Shown here piece by piece: positions 24,226 to 33,430 of a stretch of DNA of 64,000 nucleotides. How positions within the stretch are numbered: position 1 is the first letter of the stretch; each line of letters begins with the position of its first letter. The DNA lies in assembly GCA_963801255.1 (NCBI GenBank), contig CAWDEC010000008.1, positions 563,546 to 627,545 on the forward strand, written 5' to 3'. The stretch comes from JAICXG01 sp963801255 (GTDB taxonomy: Bacteria > Verrucomicrobiota > Verrucomicrobiia > Chthoniobacterales > UBA10450). The notes beneath the pieces are model-generated. The model made no database searches, was not told the origin of the DNA, and saw only the letters and a program-made list of their open reading frames with translations. The translations under genes and the position numbers were made by a program.

Positions 24226-26805
24226 ATGTTGACCGATAACGAACGGCATCCCTTGCCTAACGAGACATCAGCTCCGATTACCTTCCCGCCGGTCACCGCG
24301 CAAAAATGGACGTTGCCCAATGGCCTAACGATCATTGTGCAGGCCGACCGCAGCGCGCCGGTGGCGAGCGTGCAGGCCTGGTGCGGCACAGGTAGCGTCG
24401 ATGAAGGACGCCAGCTCGGCGCCGGCCTGTCGCATATCCTTGAGCACATGCTTTTCAAGGGCACGAAGACGCGCAGCCCGAACGAGATTGCGCAGAGCGT
24501 TCAGCAAGAAGGCGGCTACATCAATGCCTACACTTCATTTGATCGCACTGTTTTTTGGATTGATGTGCCGAAGGAAGGCGTGCCAGGGGCGCTCGAGATT
24601 TTGTGCGACGCGCTGATGAACTCCACTCTGCCCGCGGAGGAATATGCCAAGGAGCAGGAGGTCATTCGCCGCGAGTTTGCCATGAGCCACGACGACCCCG
24701 ATCGCACGATGGGGCAACTCATGTTCAAGACGGCCTACCAGCGCCATCCTTATCGGCTGCCGGTGATTGGCGAGCTCCAGATTTTCGATCAGCTAACGCA
24801 GCAGGACTTGCTCGAATATTATCGCGCGCGCTACGTGCCTAACAATCTCACGTTCATCGTGGTGGGAGATGTCGACGCTGGCAAAATCTACGATCAACTC
24901 GCGGATTTCTTCGTTGCCCATCCGGCACGTGCTCTTGAGCCGCGATACATCCCCCGCGAGCCGGTGCAACAAGGTCGACGCGAGGTCAACGAAGAATTTC
25001 CGACGGAACTGACTCGCCTTGCGCTTGCCTGGCACGTGCCGGAGATCACCCATACCGACGTGCCGGCGCTTGATTTGCTTTCCACCATTCTCGGTGACGG
25101 CCGCAGCTCGCGGCTCTATCGACGGGTGCGTGAGGAAGCGGGTTTGGTCTTTGGAATCTCTGCTTTCTCCTATACGCCGGGCGATCCCGGGCTGCTCGGG
25201 ATTGACGCCACCCTTGCGCCGGAGAATCGAGCCGAAGCGGAGCGGCTGATTTTGCAAATTGTCGCCGAGATTCAGCAGAACGGGGTGACTGCGGAGGAGC
25301 TGGCCAAGGCAAAAAAGATCTCGTTAGGCCATTCGTTAGGCGCGCTCACCACCATGCGGGGACAGGCATCGGACCTGGGTTCGAATTGGTTCGTCGCCCG
25401 CAATCTCAATTTCACCCGCGACTACCTCGAGGCGATGCAGAAGGTTGCGCAGGGAGACATCCAACGCGTCGCCGCGAAATATTTGGTCGAAGAAAATCTC
25501 ACGGTTGTTTCGCTCAATCCACAGGGCACACTCGCGGCAAAATCAACCGAAGCACTCGCTGTCTCCGCGGGTGAAGTGGAGAAATTTGTGCTTCCTAACG
25601 GACTGCGAGTTCTCGTTAGGGAAGATCCGCGACTGCCGCTGGTCTCGATGGTGGCAGTTTTTCGCGGGGGGCTCTTGGCCGAGACGCCAGAGACAAGCGG
25701 GCTCACACGCTTGCTGGCCAAGGTGCTGGTGAAGGGAACTCAGACTCGTACCGCCGAAGAGATTGCCGATACGATCGAAGCGGTTGGCGGCAGTCTTGGG
25801 AGCGACGCGGGCAATAATAGTTTCAGTGTCTCGCTCGAGGTGACAGAGCCCGATCTCCGCCTGGGCGCGGAGCTGTTTTGCGACGTCCTGCTCAATCCCA
25901 CCATGCCGGAGAAGGCGATCATGCGTGAGAAGAATGTACAACTCGCGAGCATTCGGGAAGAGGACGAACACCTTACCTCCGTCGCGCGAAACATCCTCCG
26001 GGCCGCCCTTTTTGGGAAGCATCCCTACTCGTTGCGGGCGAGGGGAACGCCCGAAACAGTGACGCGTCTGACACAGAAGGAGCTGATCGCCTTTCGCGAT
26101 CGGTTTATGGTGGCAAAGAATTGCGTCATCTCGGTCTTCGGCAACGTTCGCGCGGCGGAGGTAAGGCAACTCTTCGAAGAGTTGCTGAGTTCGATGCCCG
26201 CCGGTCAGCTTGCCCTAACGAATGCTCAACAACCGCCGGTCTTGCCGACTCCGATCACGGTCGAAGAGGAAAAAAACAAGGCGCAGGGCATTCTTATGGT
26301 TGGTTATCGTGGCGCGGACATGTTCAGCCCCGATCGCTACGCGCTGGAATTAATTGACGAAGCGAGCAGCGATATTGGCTCGCGCTTTTTCGTCCGTATT
26401 CGCGAAGAGATGGGTCTGGCCTATTTCGTCGGGGCAAGTCAGATGCAGGGATTGGTCGCGGGATTGTTCGCCTTTTATCTTGGGACCGATCCGCTCAAGC
26501 TCGACCTCGTACAAGCCGCGCTCCTGGACGAGATCAACAAGCTGGCAACCACCGGCCTAACGAATGAAGAGCTGGCCCGGGCAAAAAAGAAACTCATCGG
26601 GCAGCAGCGCATCGCCAACCAGAGCAATGATTCGTTTGGCTACATGGCCGCTTTGGACGAACTTTACGGGCTCGGGTTCGATCATTACAAAAAACTGGAA
26701 AAGGAAATCGAATTGATCACGGTAGAGGACATCCAGCGCGTGGCGGCGAAGTACTTTCAGCAGCCGCGCGTGGTCGCGATCGTGAGGCCGCCGCGGCGAA
26801 ACTAA
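24226..26805 (+). CDS. M16 family metallopeptidase (two fused halves)
   Basis: 859 residues made of two M16 repeats, like PqqL. The first half has the inverted zinc motif HILEH at 70-74 (in GLSHILEHMLFKGT) and the downstream Glu region EQEVIRREFAMSHDD. The second half starts near residue 450 (VLPNGLRVLVREDPRLPLVS), but the matching position reads TRLLAKVLVKGT, so it lacks zinc ligands and is the regulatory half. No clear signal peptide is seen at the chosen ATG, so location is uncertain (cytoplasm or periplasm). The gene contains seven exact CCTAACGA/TCGTTAGG words, two of them 12 bases apart in frame (Ser-Leu-Gly-His-Ser-Leu-Gly). Confidence 0.92.
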   Translation: MLTDNERHPLPNETSAPITFPPVTAQKWTLPNGLTIIVQADRSAPVASVQAWCGTGSVDEGRQLGAGLSHILEHMLFKGTKTRSPNEIAQSVQQEGGYINAYTSFDRTVFWIDVPKEGVPGALEILCDALMNSTLPAEEYAKEQEVIRREFAMSHDDPDRTMGQLMFKTAYQRHPYRLPVIGELQIFDQLTQQDLLEYYRARYVPNNLTFIVVGDVDAGKIYDQLADFFVAHPARALEPRYIPREPVQQGRREVNEEFPTELTRLALAWHVPEITHTDVPALDLLSTILGDGRSSRLYRRVREEAGLVFGISAFSYTPGDPGLLGIDATLAPENRAEAERLILQIVAEIQQNGVTAEELAKAKKISLGHSLGALTTMRGQASDLGSNWFVARNLNFTRDYLEAMQKVAQGDIQRVAAKYLVEENLTVVSLNPQGTLAAKSTEALAVSAGEVEKFVLPNGLRVLVREDPRLPLVSMVAVFRGGLLAETPETSGLTRLLAKVLVKGTQTRTAEEIADTIEAVGGSLGSDAGNNSFSVSLEVTEPDLRLGAELFCDVLLNPTMPEKAIMREKNVQLASIREEDEHLTSVARNILRAALFGKHPYSLRARGTPETVTRLTQKELIAFRDRFMVAKNCVISVFGNVRAAEVRQLFEELLSSMPAGQLALTNAQQPPVLPTPITVEEEKNKAQGILMVGYRGADMFSPDRYALELIDEASSDIGSRFFVRIREEMGLAYFVGASQMQGLVAGLFAFYLGTDPLKLDLVQAALLDEINKLATTGLTNEELARAKKKLIGQQRIANQSNDSFGYMAALDELYGLGFDHYKKLEKEIELITVEDIQRVAAKYFQQPRVVAIVRPPRRN

Positions 26806-26836
26806 GCGGAACAAACAATCCAACCACCGCATTCTT

Positions 26837-27271
26837 ATGGCAGAAGTCCAAACCACCACACAAAGCGGAGAGATGACCCAGCGGTTCATCGAGTTCGTCA
26901 TGATGCAGGCGCAAAACGCAGCGCTTTTTCTCGGACAAATTCCCAATCCTCAGTCCGGCAAAGCGGAAGTGAACCTTGAGGTCGCGCGCATGTTTATCGA
27001 TCAATTGGTGATGATTCAGGAGAAGACGCGCGGCAATTTGACGAACGACGAGAAGACCGTGCTGGCCAACGCCCTTTCCGGTTTGCAGATGGCTTTTGTC
27101 GAAGCTTCGCAGGGCGGTAGGACGGCTTCTCAACCTGTGGTCGCGCCGGCGGAAGAGCCGCAAGAGCAGGAGCATTCGACCCCTGAAAGCGCAGGCTCGG
27201 AGAGCGACTCGCCCCCGCCAGGCGGCGAGGGCGAGTCGAAGAAGAAGTTCACCAAGAGCTACGGCAGCTAA
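26837..27271 (+). CDS. DUF1844 domain protein
   Basis: 144 residues. The first 90 carry the DUF1844 core: FIEFVMMQAQNAALFLGQIPNP, then VNLEVARMFIDQLVMIQEKTRGNLTNDEKTVLANALSGLQMAFVE. The rest is an acidic, low-complexity tail (PAEEPQEQEH...) ending in a basic KKKFTKSYGS. The domain is widespread, small and helical, with no known function. It follows the M16 protease gene by 31 bases on the same strand and is probably co-transcribed. The start is ATG 26837. Confidence 0.88.
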   Translation: MAEVQTTTQSGEMTQRFIEFVMMQAQNAALFLGQIPNPQSGKAEVNLEVARMFIDQLVMIQEKTRGNLTNDEKTVLANALSGLQMAFVEASQGGRTASQPVVAPAEEPQEQEHSTPESAGSESDSPPPGGEGESKKKFTKSYGS

Positions 27272-27313
27272 TGCGCGCCGTGGGATGCCTGGAAGCGCGT
27301 CCCGTCGGTTACT

Positions 27314-29041
27314 CTATTCCTCCAGGTCATAAACCTCGACGAGCGCGACACCACTGGCGCCATTTGCATCGTGCACCAGCGCGGTATAGCCCCCGGGCGA
27401 AAGCGTGGCGACGATGGCCGCTTCGCGATCGTTGCTCGGGGGAATTCCGGTAGCGTTGATCTGCGCTTCCTGGGCCGTGCGCCAATTGTCGTCCGAAAAA
27501 ATCAGCGAGCCATCAGCGTTGTACAGCTCCAGAACTGGATCGGGCAGGGCATTGGCGATGCCGTTTTGCGCAAGCGAAGGCCCGAGCGCGCGTGCAATCA
27601 CTTTTGTAGGCAAGTCTCCGCCGATGATGAAGCCGCCGATCATGACGTCGCTCGCGGTGCCGACCTCGCCCCGCGTAGAAATATTACCGATCCGACCGCT
27701 CGCCGCATCCAGGTCATAGAGCTCAAACAATCCTATGCCCGAGACCTCAGTCGCACCGCTGATCACCGCAGTGTACGCTCCGGGCGACAATGTTGCGACG
27801 ATACAGGACTCCAGGCCGTCGGTCGGTCTGAGATTCGCGGGAATCGTGTTTGGCGGTAATGAGGAACTGTTATCATTCTGCGCTACGAGCTTTCCGGTCG
27901 AATCGTAAAGCTGGAGAACCGGATCGGCCAACACGCTCGTGACGCCGGACGCGGCCAGCGAAGGTCCGAGGGCCCTTAAAACAACCTGTTTAGGCGTCTG
28001 ACCGGTAATAATAAATCCGCCGATCATGACGCTTGTTCCGCTCTCCACTCGCGTGCGGGTGGAAACGTTCACCAGCATCTGCGTGGGGCTGGATTGAGGC
28101 GATGGAGTAGGGGTGGCGGAAGGAGTGGGACTCGCAGTCGGGCTCGGTGTAGCAGTGGGTGTGGGTAGCGGGCGGGCAAACCCTGCCGCAAGGAAGGCAA
28201 GTGCCTGATCCTTTATTTGCGGCCAATAACTGAAGGAATGCAGCGAACCGGAGAGAGTGAGCGCCTGATAGGTCGTCACGCCCAGGGCGTCCAAGGCGGC
28301 GGTCATGTCTCCCAGTTGACCAAACGGCATGGGATCACCTTCGGTATTGATGAGAAAGAGCGGCGCGACATAACTATCCATGACATAAGCCGGCGAAGCG
28401 GCCTGGAGCGCCGCGGTATCGCTACTGTCTCCGCCGATGTAGTTGGTCACATCTTTGGTGAAGGTTCTTAGGTTCCAATCGGGGTTGAAATCACTCAGAT
28501 CGTACGCGCCCGAGAGACTGACTCCGACGTCGAGTCGGTCTTGACCAATCGTTCCCGTCCCTGCCGCGAAGGCGGTATGATACCCTCCGGCTGATCCGCC
28601 AACGGAACCGACCTGACCGTTGCTACGCGAATCGGAGCGAGCTGCTAAGATCGCCAGCTTCACGTCGTTGGTTTGATCTGGAAAACGGCCGTCTGAGACT
28701 TGGCCTTCCAGGCTACCATTCGGAGCCAGTCGATATTCAATGGAAAACGCGATATAGCCCGCAGCAGCGAGATCGTTACCGCATTGGACCGATTCTGGCG
28801 AACTAATGGGAGTTCCCCCTTTAAATCCGCCGCCGTGAATAACGAGAACAGCCGGCCACGGTCCATTGCCCGTTGGCGTATAAACATACCAGTGGAGCGC
28901 GGTTCCGTCGTCTGCCGTCGCGTAAACTTCACTGGGCGGGGGTTGCTGCGCGGCATGACACTGCACCGTTGGAGAAAAGGAAATCGCCAAAAGAACAGAA
29001 AAGACGAATTCTAGCAAATATATTGAGCTTGATTTTTGCAT
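27314..29041 (-). CDS. Secreted esterase/lipase with C-terminal beta-rich repeats
   Basis: About 575 residues from ATG 29041. A signal peptide (LLEFVFSVLLAISFSPTVQCHA) is followed by an alpha/beta hydrolase of the BD-FAE/carbohydrate esterase type (about 35-295): oxyanion HGGGFKGG, nucleophile elbow GSVGGSAGGYH, and the late Asp and His regions NTEGDPMPFG and GSLHSFSYW. A Pro-Thr-Ser linker (about 300-325) leads to two copies of a domain of about 120 residues that begins VNVSTR or IGNISTRG, with MIGGFII, RALGPSLA and ATLSPGxYTA. Those domains recur in secreted verrucomicrobial proteins and are probably for surface attachment. Likely substrate: acetylated or feruloylated plant polymers (inference). 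Confidence 0.85.
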   Translation of the reverse strand: MQKSSSIYLLEFVFSVLLAISFSPTVQCHAAQQPPPSEVYATADDGTALHWYVYTPTGNGPWPAVLVIHGGGFKGGTPISSPESVQCGNDLAAAGYIAFSIEYRLAPNGSLEGQVSDGRFPDQTNDVKLAILAARSDSRSNGQVGSVGGSAGGYHTAFAAGTGTIGQDRLDVGVSLSGAYDLSDFNPDWNLRTFTKDVTNYIGGDSSDTAALQAASPAYVMDSYVAPLFLINTEGDPMPFGQLGDMTAALDALGVTTYQALTLSGSLHSFSYWPQIKDQALAFLAAGFARPLPTPTATPSPTASPTPSATPTPSPQSSPTQMLVNVSTRTRVESGTSVMIGGFIITGQTPKQVVLRALGPSLAASGVTSVLADPVLQLYDSTGKLVAQNDNSSSLPPNTIPANLRPTDGLESCIVATLSPGAYTAVISGATEVSGIGLFELYDLDAASGRIGNISTRGEVGTASDVMIGGFIIGGDLPTKVIARALGPSLAQNGIANALPDPVLELYNADGSLIFSDDNWRTAQEAQINATGIPPSNDREAAIVATLSPGGYTALVHDANGASGVALVEVYDLEE

Positions 29042-29152
29042 TCGATATGACAATTAAGCAGCGCGCGTGCCACTCAACCGCAGACCGGCCAAGAAGTGGG
29101 TGAAACAAACCAGGGAGTTGCCGCCCGTGTGCCGGATGCCTGCGTCTAAAGG

Positions 29153-29653
29153 TTAAGCGAAGAGAAAGCTTTCTCTTCCGTAACCGGGAAGATCGATGCT
29201 TTCGCGAAAGCGCAGCCCAAGCTTTTGCAGGAGATGCTGCGACGCTTTGTTGTCGGGTGCCGTCAGACCGACGATTGCCGGAAGGCCCAGAACGGAGCGC
29301 GCATACTCGAAAACTGCCGAAGAGGCCTCGAATGTGTAGCCTCTGCCGCTGTAGCATTCCAGTGTCGCGAAACCGATGTCGACCTCGTCCAGCATATCGC
29401 GCTTAATGAGACCGCACATGCCAATGGGTGCGCCGGAGTCTTTAACCTCCACTCGATAAAAACCAAAGCCGAACCGTTCGTAGCTCGGAAGTATTTTGTT
29501 CGATAGGAATGCCGCGGCATCGGCAGTCGTCCGCAATCCGCGATCGGCGACATATTGAATGAACCCGGGCTCGTTCATCAGTTGGAGGAGGAATGGTGCA
29601 TCGGCGACGGTGAATTGGCGCAGGATCAGCCGCTTAGTTTCGAGGATTTTCAT
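29153..29653 (-). CDS. GNAT N-acetyltransferase (RimJ/RimL-like)
   Basis: 166 residues. Starts KILETKRLILRQFTVADAPFLLQLMN, typical of RimJ/RimL-type enzymes that use acetyl-CoA to modify amino groups of proteins or small molecules. The CoA-binding strand is IGFATLECYSGRGYTFEASSAVFEYA, where the usual Arg/Gln-x-x-Gly-x-Gly/Ala loop is somewhat degenerate, and LTAPDNKASQHLLQKLGLRF follows. It is divergent from topoisomerase IB, with 48 bases between the preferred starts. Substrate unknown. Confidence 0.85.
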   Translation of the reverse strand: MKILETKRLILRQFTVADAPFLLQLMNEPGFIQYVADRGLRTTADAAAFLSNKILPSYERFGFGFYRVEVKDSGAPIGMCGLIKRDMLDEVDIGFATLECYSGRGYTFEASSAVFEYARSVLGLPAIVGLTAPDNKASQHLLQKLGLRFRESIDLPGYGRESFLFA

Positions 29654-29701
29654 TCAAGTGGTAGAGGCAACCTCCACGGGCCGGTGGCACGTATTGCTAG
29701 C

Positions 29702-30811
29702 GTGTCGATAACCAAGCGCAAGCTTAGCGGGGAAAAGAAGAAAATTGCCGAGCTCGAGATTGTGACGGATCCCCAAACCGTCGCCGAAGATGCGGGTTTG
29801 CGTTACGTAACCGATGAGCAACCCGGCTATACGCGCCAACGTCGCGGAAAGAAGTTCACCTACTTCGATTCGGAAGGAAAAGAGGTCCGCGACGAAACGC
29901 GCATCCTGCGCTTCGACCGTCTGGGCATTCCACCGGCCTATACTGATGTTTGGATTTGTCCTTCGCCTAACGGCCACTTGCAGGCGACCGGCCGCGACGA
30001 TCGCGGGCGCAAGCAATATCGCTATCATGAACGCTGGCGGCAGGAGCGGGACGAAAACAAGTACGAAAAGATGATCATCTTCGGTCAGGCGCTGCCGAGG
30101 ATCCGCCGTCGCATCAAGCGCGATTTGAAGCGGCGCGGCCTTCCACGCGAGAAAGTCCTCGCGACCGTGGTGCAGCTCCTCGAGCGCACTTTCATTCGCG
30201 TTGGTAACGAGGAATACGCCAGGGAAAACAAAAGCTTTGGCCTGACGACAATGCGGACGCGTCATGTGCAGGTGCGAGGGGCAACGGTCCGCTTTCGCTT
30301 TCGTGGCAAGAGCGGCAAGGAGCACGACGTCGATACCGAAGACCGCCGGGTGGCAAGAATCGTGAAGCAACTGCAGGAGTTGCCCGGGCAGGAAGTCTTC
30401 CAATATCTGGACGAAGAAGGCGAAAGGCATCGCGTCACCTCCGACGATGTGAACGAATATTTGCGCGAGATTACGGGCGAAGAATTTACGGCAAAGGATT
30501 TCCGCACCTGGGCGGGGACAGTCCTGGCCGCGATGGCCTTGCGCGGGCAGGAACCTTTCGAAAACAAATCGCAAGCCAAACAAAATGTGAAGGCCGCGAT
30601 CGGGGCGGTGGCGAAGATGCTCGGCAACACGCCGGCCATTTGTCGCAAGTGTTACGTCCATCCGGCGGTGCTCGAGACGTATCTCGATGGCGATCTCATT
30701 GCCGGTCTAAAAAAGACAACGGAGAAGACGCTCGAAAACTCGTTAGGCGATTTGCGCTCGGAAGAAGCGGCTGTCCTCGCTTTTCTGCGGGATCGCCTGG
30801 CAAAGAAATAG
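29702..30811 (+). CDS. DNA topoisomerase IB (poxvirus type)
   Basis: About 369 residues from the GTG at 29702; the frame is open further upstream but there overlaps the divergent GNAT gene. It relaxes supercoiled DNA through a 3'-phosphotyrosyl intermediate. Visible family features: GLRYVTDEQPGYTRQRRGKKFTY, FDRLGIPPAYTDVWICP at the DNA-clamp domain, LLERTFIRVGNEEYARENKSFGLTT (catalytic Arg region), FRTWAGTVLAA, and CRKCYVHPAVLETYLDG with the nucleophile Tyr at about residue 318. Chromosomal copies are common in soil bacteria. Confidence 0.93.
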   Translation: MSITKRKLSGEKKKIAELEIVTDPQTVAEDAGLRYVTDEQPGYTRQRRGKKFTYFDSEGKEVRDETRILRFDRLGIPPAYTDVWICPSPNGHLQATGRDDRGRKQYRYHERWRQERDENKYEKMIIFGQALPRIRRRIKRDLKRRGLPREKVLATVVQLLERTFIRVGNEEYARENKSFGLTTMRTRHVQVRGATVRFRFRGKSGKEHDVDTEDRRVARIVKQLQELPGQEVFQYLDEEGERHRVTSDDVNEYLREITGEEFTAKDFRTWAGTVLAAMALRGQEPFENKSQAKQNVKAAIGAVAKMLGNTPAICRKCYVHPAVLETYLDGDLIAGLKKTTEKTLENSLGDLRSEEAAVLAFLRDRLAKK

Positions 30812-30887
30812 TCACTTCCAGAGTGACGGTTAAAGGGGCTGCCGAAAACGCTGGTTTGCGCTGGGAAACGGGGCCAATCATTGCAGG

Positions 30888-31388
30888 ATGTCATCCAACA
30901 TGGCTCTCGACTTTCGCATCAGGCCCGCCCAATCAGCCGATGTCCCGACCATTCTTGCCCTCATCCGCGACCTGGCGGAATACGAGCGTGCGCCTAACGA
31001 AGTCATTGCCAGCGAAGAGCTGCTGCAGGAAAATCTCTTCGGGCCGCGGCCAGCCGCAGAAGTATTGCTCGGTGAAGAGAACGGCGTGCCAGTGTGCTTC
31101 GCACTTTTTTTCCACAACTTCTCGACCTGGATGGGACGGCGAGGGTTATACCTGGAAGACCTGTTCGTTCGACCGGAAAAGCGCGGCCACGGTTATGGGC
31201 GTGCCCTTCTTGTCAGGCTGGCACAGATCGCACATGAGCGCGCCTGTGGCCGGATGGAATGGGCGGTGCTCGATTGGAACGAGCCGGCGATCCAATTTTA
31301 TCGCAAGCTGGGAGCGCGCCCGAACGAGGATTGGACCATCTTTCGCCTGACGCGCGACGGCATTGCCCAACTGGCCCAGGCGGATTAG
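30888..31388 (+). CDS. GNAT N-acetyltransferase, diamine acetyltransferase-like
   Basis: 166 residues from ATG 30888 (a second ATG lies at 30900). The order of elements fits the SAT/diamine acetyltransferase group: IRPAQSADVPTILALIRDLAEYER at the N terminus, ALFFHNFSTWMGRRGLYLEDLFV, the CoA loop RPEKRGHGYGRALL and the late WNEPAIQFYRKLGA. Enzymes of this group acetylate polyamines, thialysine or other small amines; the substrate here is unknown. It follows topoisomerase IB by 76 bases on the same strand. Confidence 0.88.
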   Translation: MSSNMALDFRIRPAQSADVPTILALIRDLAEYERAPNEVIASEELLQENLFGPRPAAEVLLGEENGVPVCFALFFHNFSTWMGRRGLYLEDLFVRPEKRGHGYGRALLVRLAQIAHERACGRMEWAVLDWNEPAIQFYRKLGARPNEDWTIFRLTRDGIAQLAQAD

Positions 31389-31427
31389 GCATCGCGGGCG
31401 CATGACGATTTCCGATGCCACCGAGGG

Positions 31428-33251
31428 ATGAAGAGACGCACCACGCGACCACACTTCGCTCTCATCGAGGACTACGCCTTTCTCAGCGATACGCAGAGCG
31501 GTGCACTCGTTAGTCGCGACGGTTGCATCGATTGGCTTTGCCTTCCGCGATTCGATTCCGCCGCCTGTTTTGCGGCATTGTTAGGCACGCGTGAAAACGG
31601 TTCCTGGTCTTTTACTCCCCGAGGTCGGGTGAAGAAACGCGAACGGCGTTATCGCGGTGACACCATGATCCTTGAGACCGAAGTCACAACCAGCGAGGGC
31701 ACTTTACGCTTCATCGATTTCATGCCGCCGCGCGGCACCAATCCCGATGTTCTCCGCATCGTCGAAGGTCTCGCCGGCAAGGTGAAGCTCCGGATGGAGC
31801 TGGTGATCCGTTTCGACTACGGCTCAACCATCCCCTGGGTGCGCAAACGTCATGGCGGACTCGAAGCTATCGCGGGACCGAACGCGCTCATCCTCCACAC
31901 GCCAATCCCAACCCACGGCGAAGATCTCAAGACGGTCGCTGAATTTTCCGTCGCAAAAGGCGAGCGTGTCCCATTCGTGCTCACCTGGTATGCGTCCCAT
32001 GAACCGCCGCCGAAAGAAGTCAACGCCGAGAATGCTTTGCGTGACACGGAAAGCTATTGGCATGAATGGTCGCAGCGTTACGAACGCAGCGGACCATGGC
32101 AGGACGCCGTCATGCGTTCCCTCATCACGCTCAAGGGGCTGACCTATGCTCCGACCGGCGCCATTGTCGCCGCACCGACTACTTCGCTCCCGGAACGGAT
32201 CGGTGGGCCGCGCAATTGGGATTATCGCTATTCGTGGTTGCGGGACGCCACATTCACGCTGCTCGCTCTGCTCGGTGTCGGTTATCTGGAGGAGGCCAAG
32301 GCCTGGCGCCAGTGGCTCCTGCGCGCCATCGCAGGCAGCGCCTCGCAGACCCAGATCATGTATGGCGTCCACGGGGAGCGTCGTCTGAGCGAGTTCGAAC
32401 TCCCCTGGCTCAACGGCTATGAAAATTCCAGGCCCGTTCGCATCGGCAATGCCGCAGCCGACCAATTCCAGCTCGATATCTTTGGCGAGGTGGTCGACGC
32501 CATGTATCACGCGCATCGCGCCGGGATCGAAATGGCCGACCCGGAGTGGCGCATGCTGGTGAGCCTGCTCGAATTTCTTGAGACGAAATGGAATAAGCCT
32601 GACTCCGGTATCTGGGAGGTGCGCGGCGGTCCGCGGCATTTTACCCATTCCAAGGTGATGGCCTGGGTCGCGTTCGACCGTGCGGTCAAGCTTGTTGAGA
32701 GTTGCAGCTGCGCGGCGAACGATCACCTCGAGCGCTGGAAAAAGCTTCGCGACAAAATTCATCGTGAAGTGTGCCGGCGCGGCTACAACAAAAAGAAAAA
32801 AGCCTTCACCCAATACTATGGGTCAGACGCGATGGACGCGAGCATTCTCATGTTGCCGCTCGTGGGTTTTCTCCCGGCGAACGACGAACGTGTCGTGAGC
32901 ACGATCGCGGCCGTGGAGCGCGATCTTTTCAAGGATGGATTCGTCCTGCGCTATCGGCCCGAAGAAAAAAAGATCGACGGGTTGCCAGGTAACGAGGGAG
33001 TTTTTCTTCCGTGCTCCTTTTGGCTGGCCGATTGCTATCATCTGATCGGGCGCAAAAAAGATGCGCGCATACTCTTCGAGCGCCTGCTCGATTTGCGCAG
33101 CGACGTCGGCCTTCTCTCCGAAGAATACGATCCTGTAAAAAAACGGCTGCTCGGCAATTTCCCACAGGCTTTCACCCATGTGGGACTGGTGAACACCGCC
33201 GAGATGTTGTCCGGAAAATCCGCGGCCGCTTCGCAACAACGGCAACGTTAA
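31428..33251 (+). CDS. Glycoside hydrolase family 15 protein
   Basis: 607 residues. The N-terminal beta-sandwich begins LIEDYAFLSDTQSGALVSRDGCIDWLCLPRFDS, typical of bacterial GH15 (glucoamylase or trehalase type). The (alpha/alpha)6 barrel follows: GGPRNWDYRYSWLRDATFTL, GVHGERRLSEFELPWLNGYE, and WEVRGGPRHFTHSKVMAWVAFDRA around the catalytic acid Glu. The second carboxylate region is GVFLPCSFWLADCYHLIGR with LLSEEYDP. There is no signal peptide, so it acts in the cytoplasm, probably on trehalose or alpha-glucans. It is the last gene before the respiratory operon. Confidence 0.92.
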   Translation: MKRRTTRPHFALIEDYAFLSDTQSGALVSRDGCIDWLCLPRFDSAACFAALLGTRENGSWSFTPRGRVKKRERRYRGDTMILETEVTTSEGTLRFIDFMPPRGTNPDVLRIVEGLAGKVKLRMELVIRFDYGSTIPWVRKRHGGLEAIAGPNALILHTPIPTHGEDLKTVAEFSVAKGERVPFVLTWYASHEPPPKEVNAENALRDTESYWHEWSQRYERSGPWQDAVMRSLITLKGLTYAPTGAIVAAPTTSLPERIGGPRNWDYRYSWLRDATFTLLALLGVGYLEEAKAWRQWLLRAIAGSASQTQIMYGVHGERRLSEFELPWLNGYENSRPVRIGNAAADQFQLDIFGEVVDAMYHAHRAGIEMADPEWRMLVSLLEFLETKWNKPDSGIWEVRGGPRHFTHSKVMAWVAFDRAVKLVESCSCAANDHLERWKKLRDKIHREVCRRGYNKKKKAFTQYYGSDAMDASILMLPLVGFLPANDERVVSTIAAVERDLFKDGFVLRYRPEEKKIDGLPGNEGVFLPCSFWLADCYHLIGRKKDARILFERLLDLRSDVGLLSEEYDPVKKRLLGNFPQAFTHVGLVNTAEMLSGKSAAASQQRQR

Positions 33252-33430
33252 AGCAAATTCGCGACATCCTCCGGCGGCTCCTGCCTCGATGGACAAATGG
33301 CGGCTCTGCCACTTCGCAGCCATTTTCGATGCACGAGATTTCGCACCAAGACGGCAACCTGATCACAGTGCGAATTTGGGGAAAGTTGGAACGCTGGGTG
33401 CGCGCGGGCTAGCGAGACGAGCGTGCTTTC

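Noticed and set aside
29654..30661. 335-codon frame antisense to topoisomerase IB
   Set aside because: Topoisomerase IB is well supported; the antisense product has no recognisable features.
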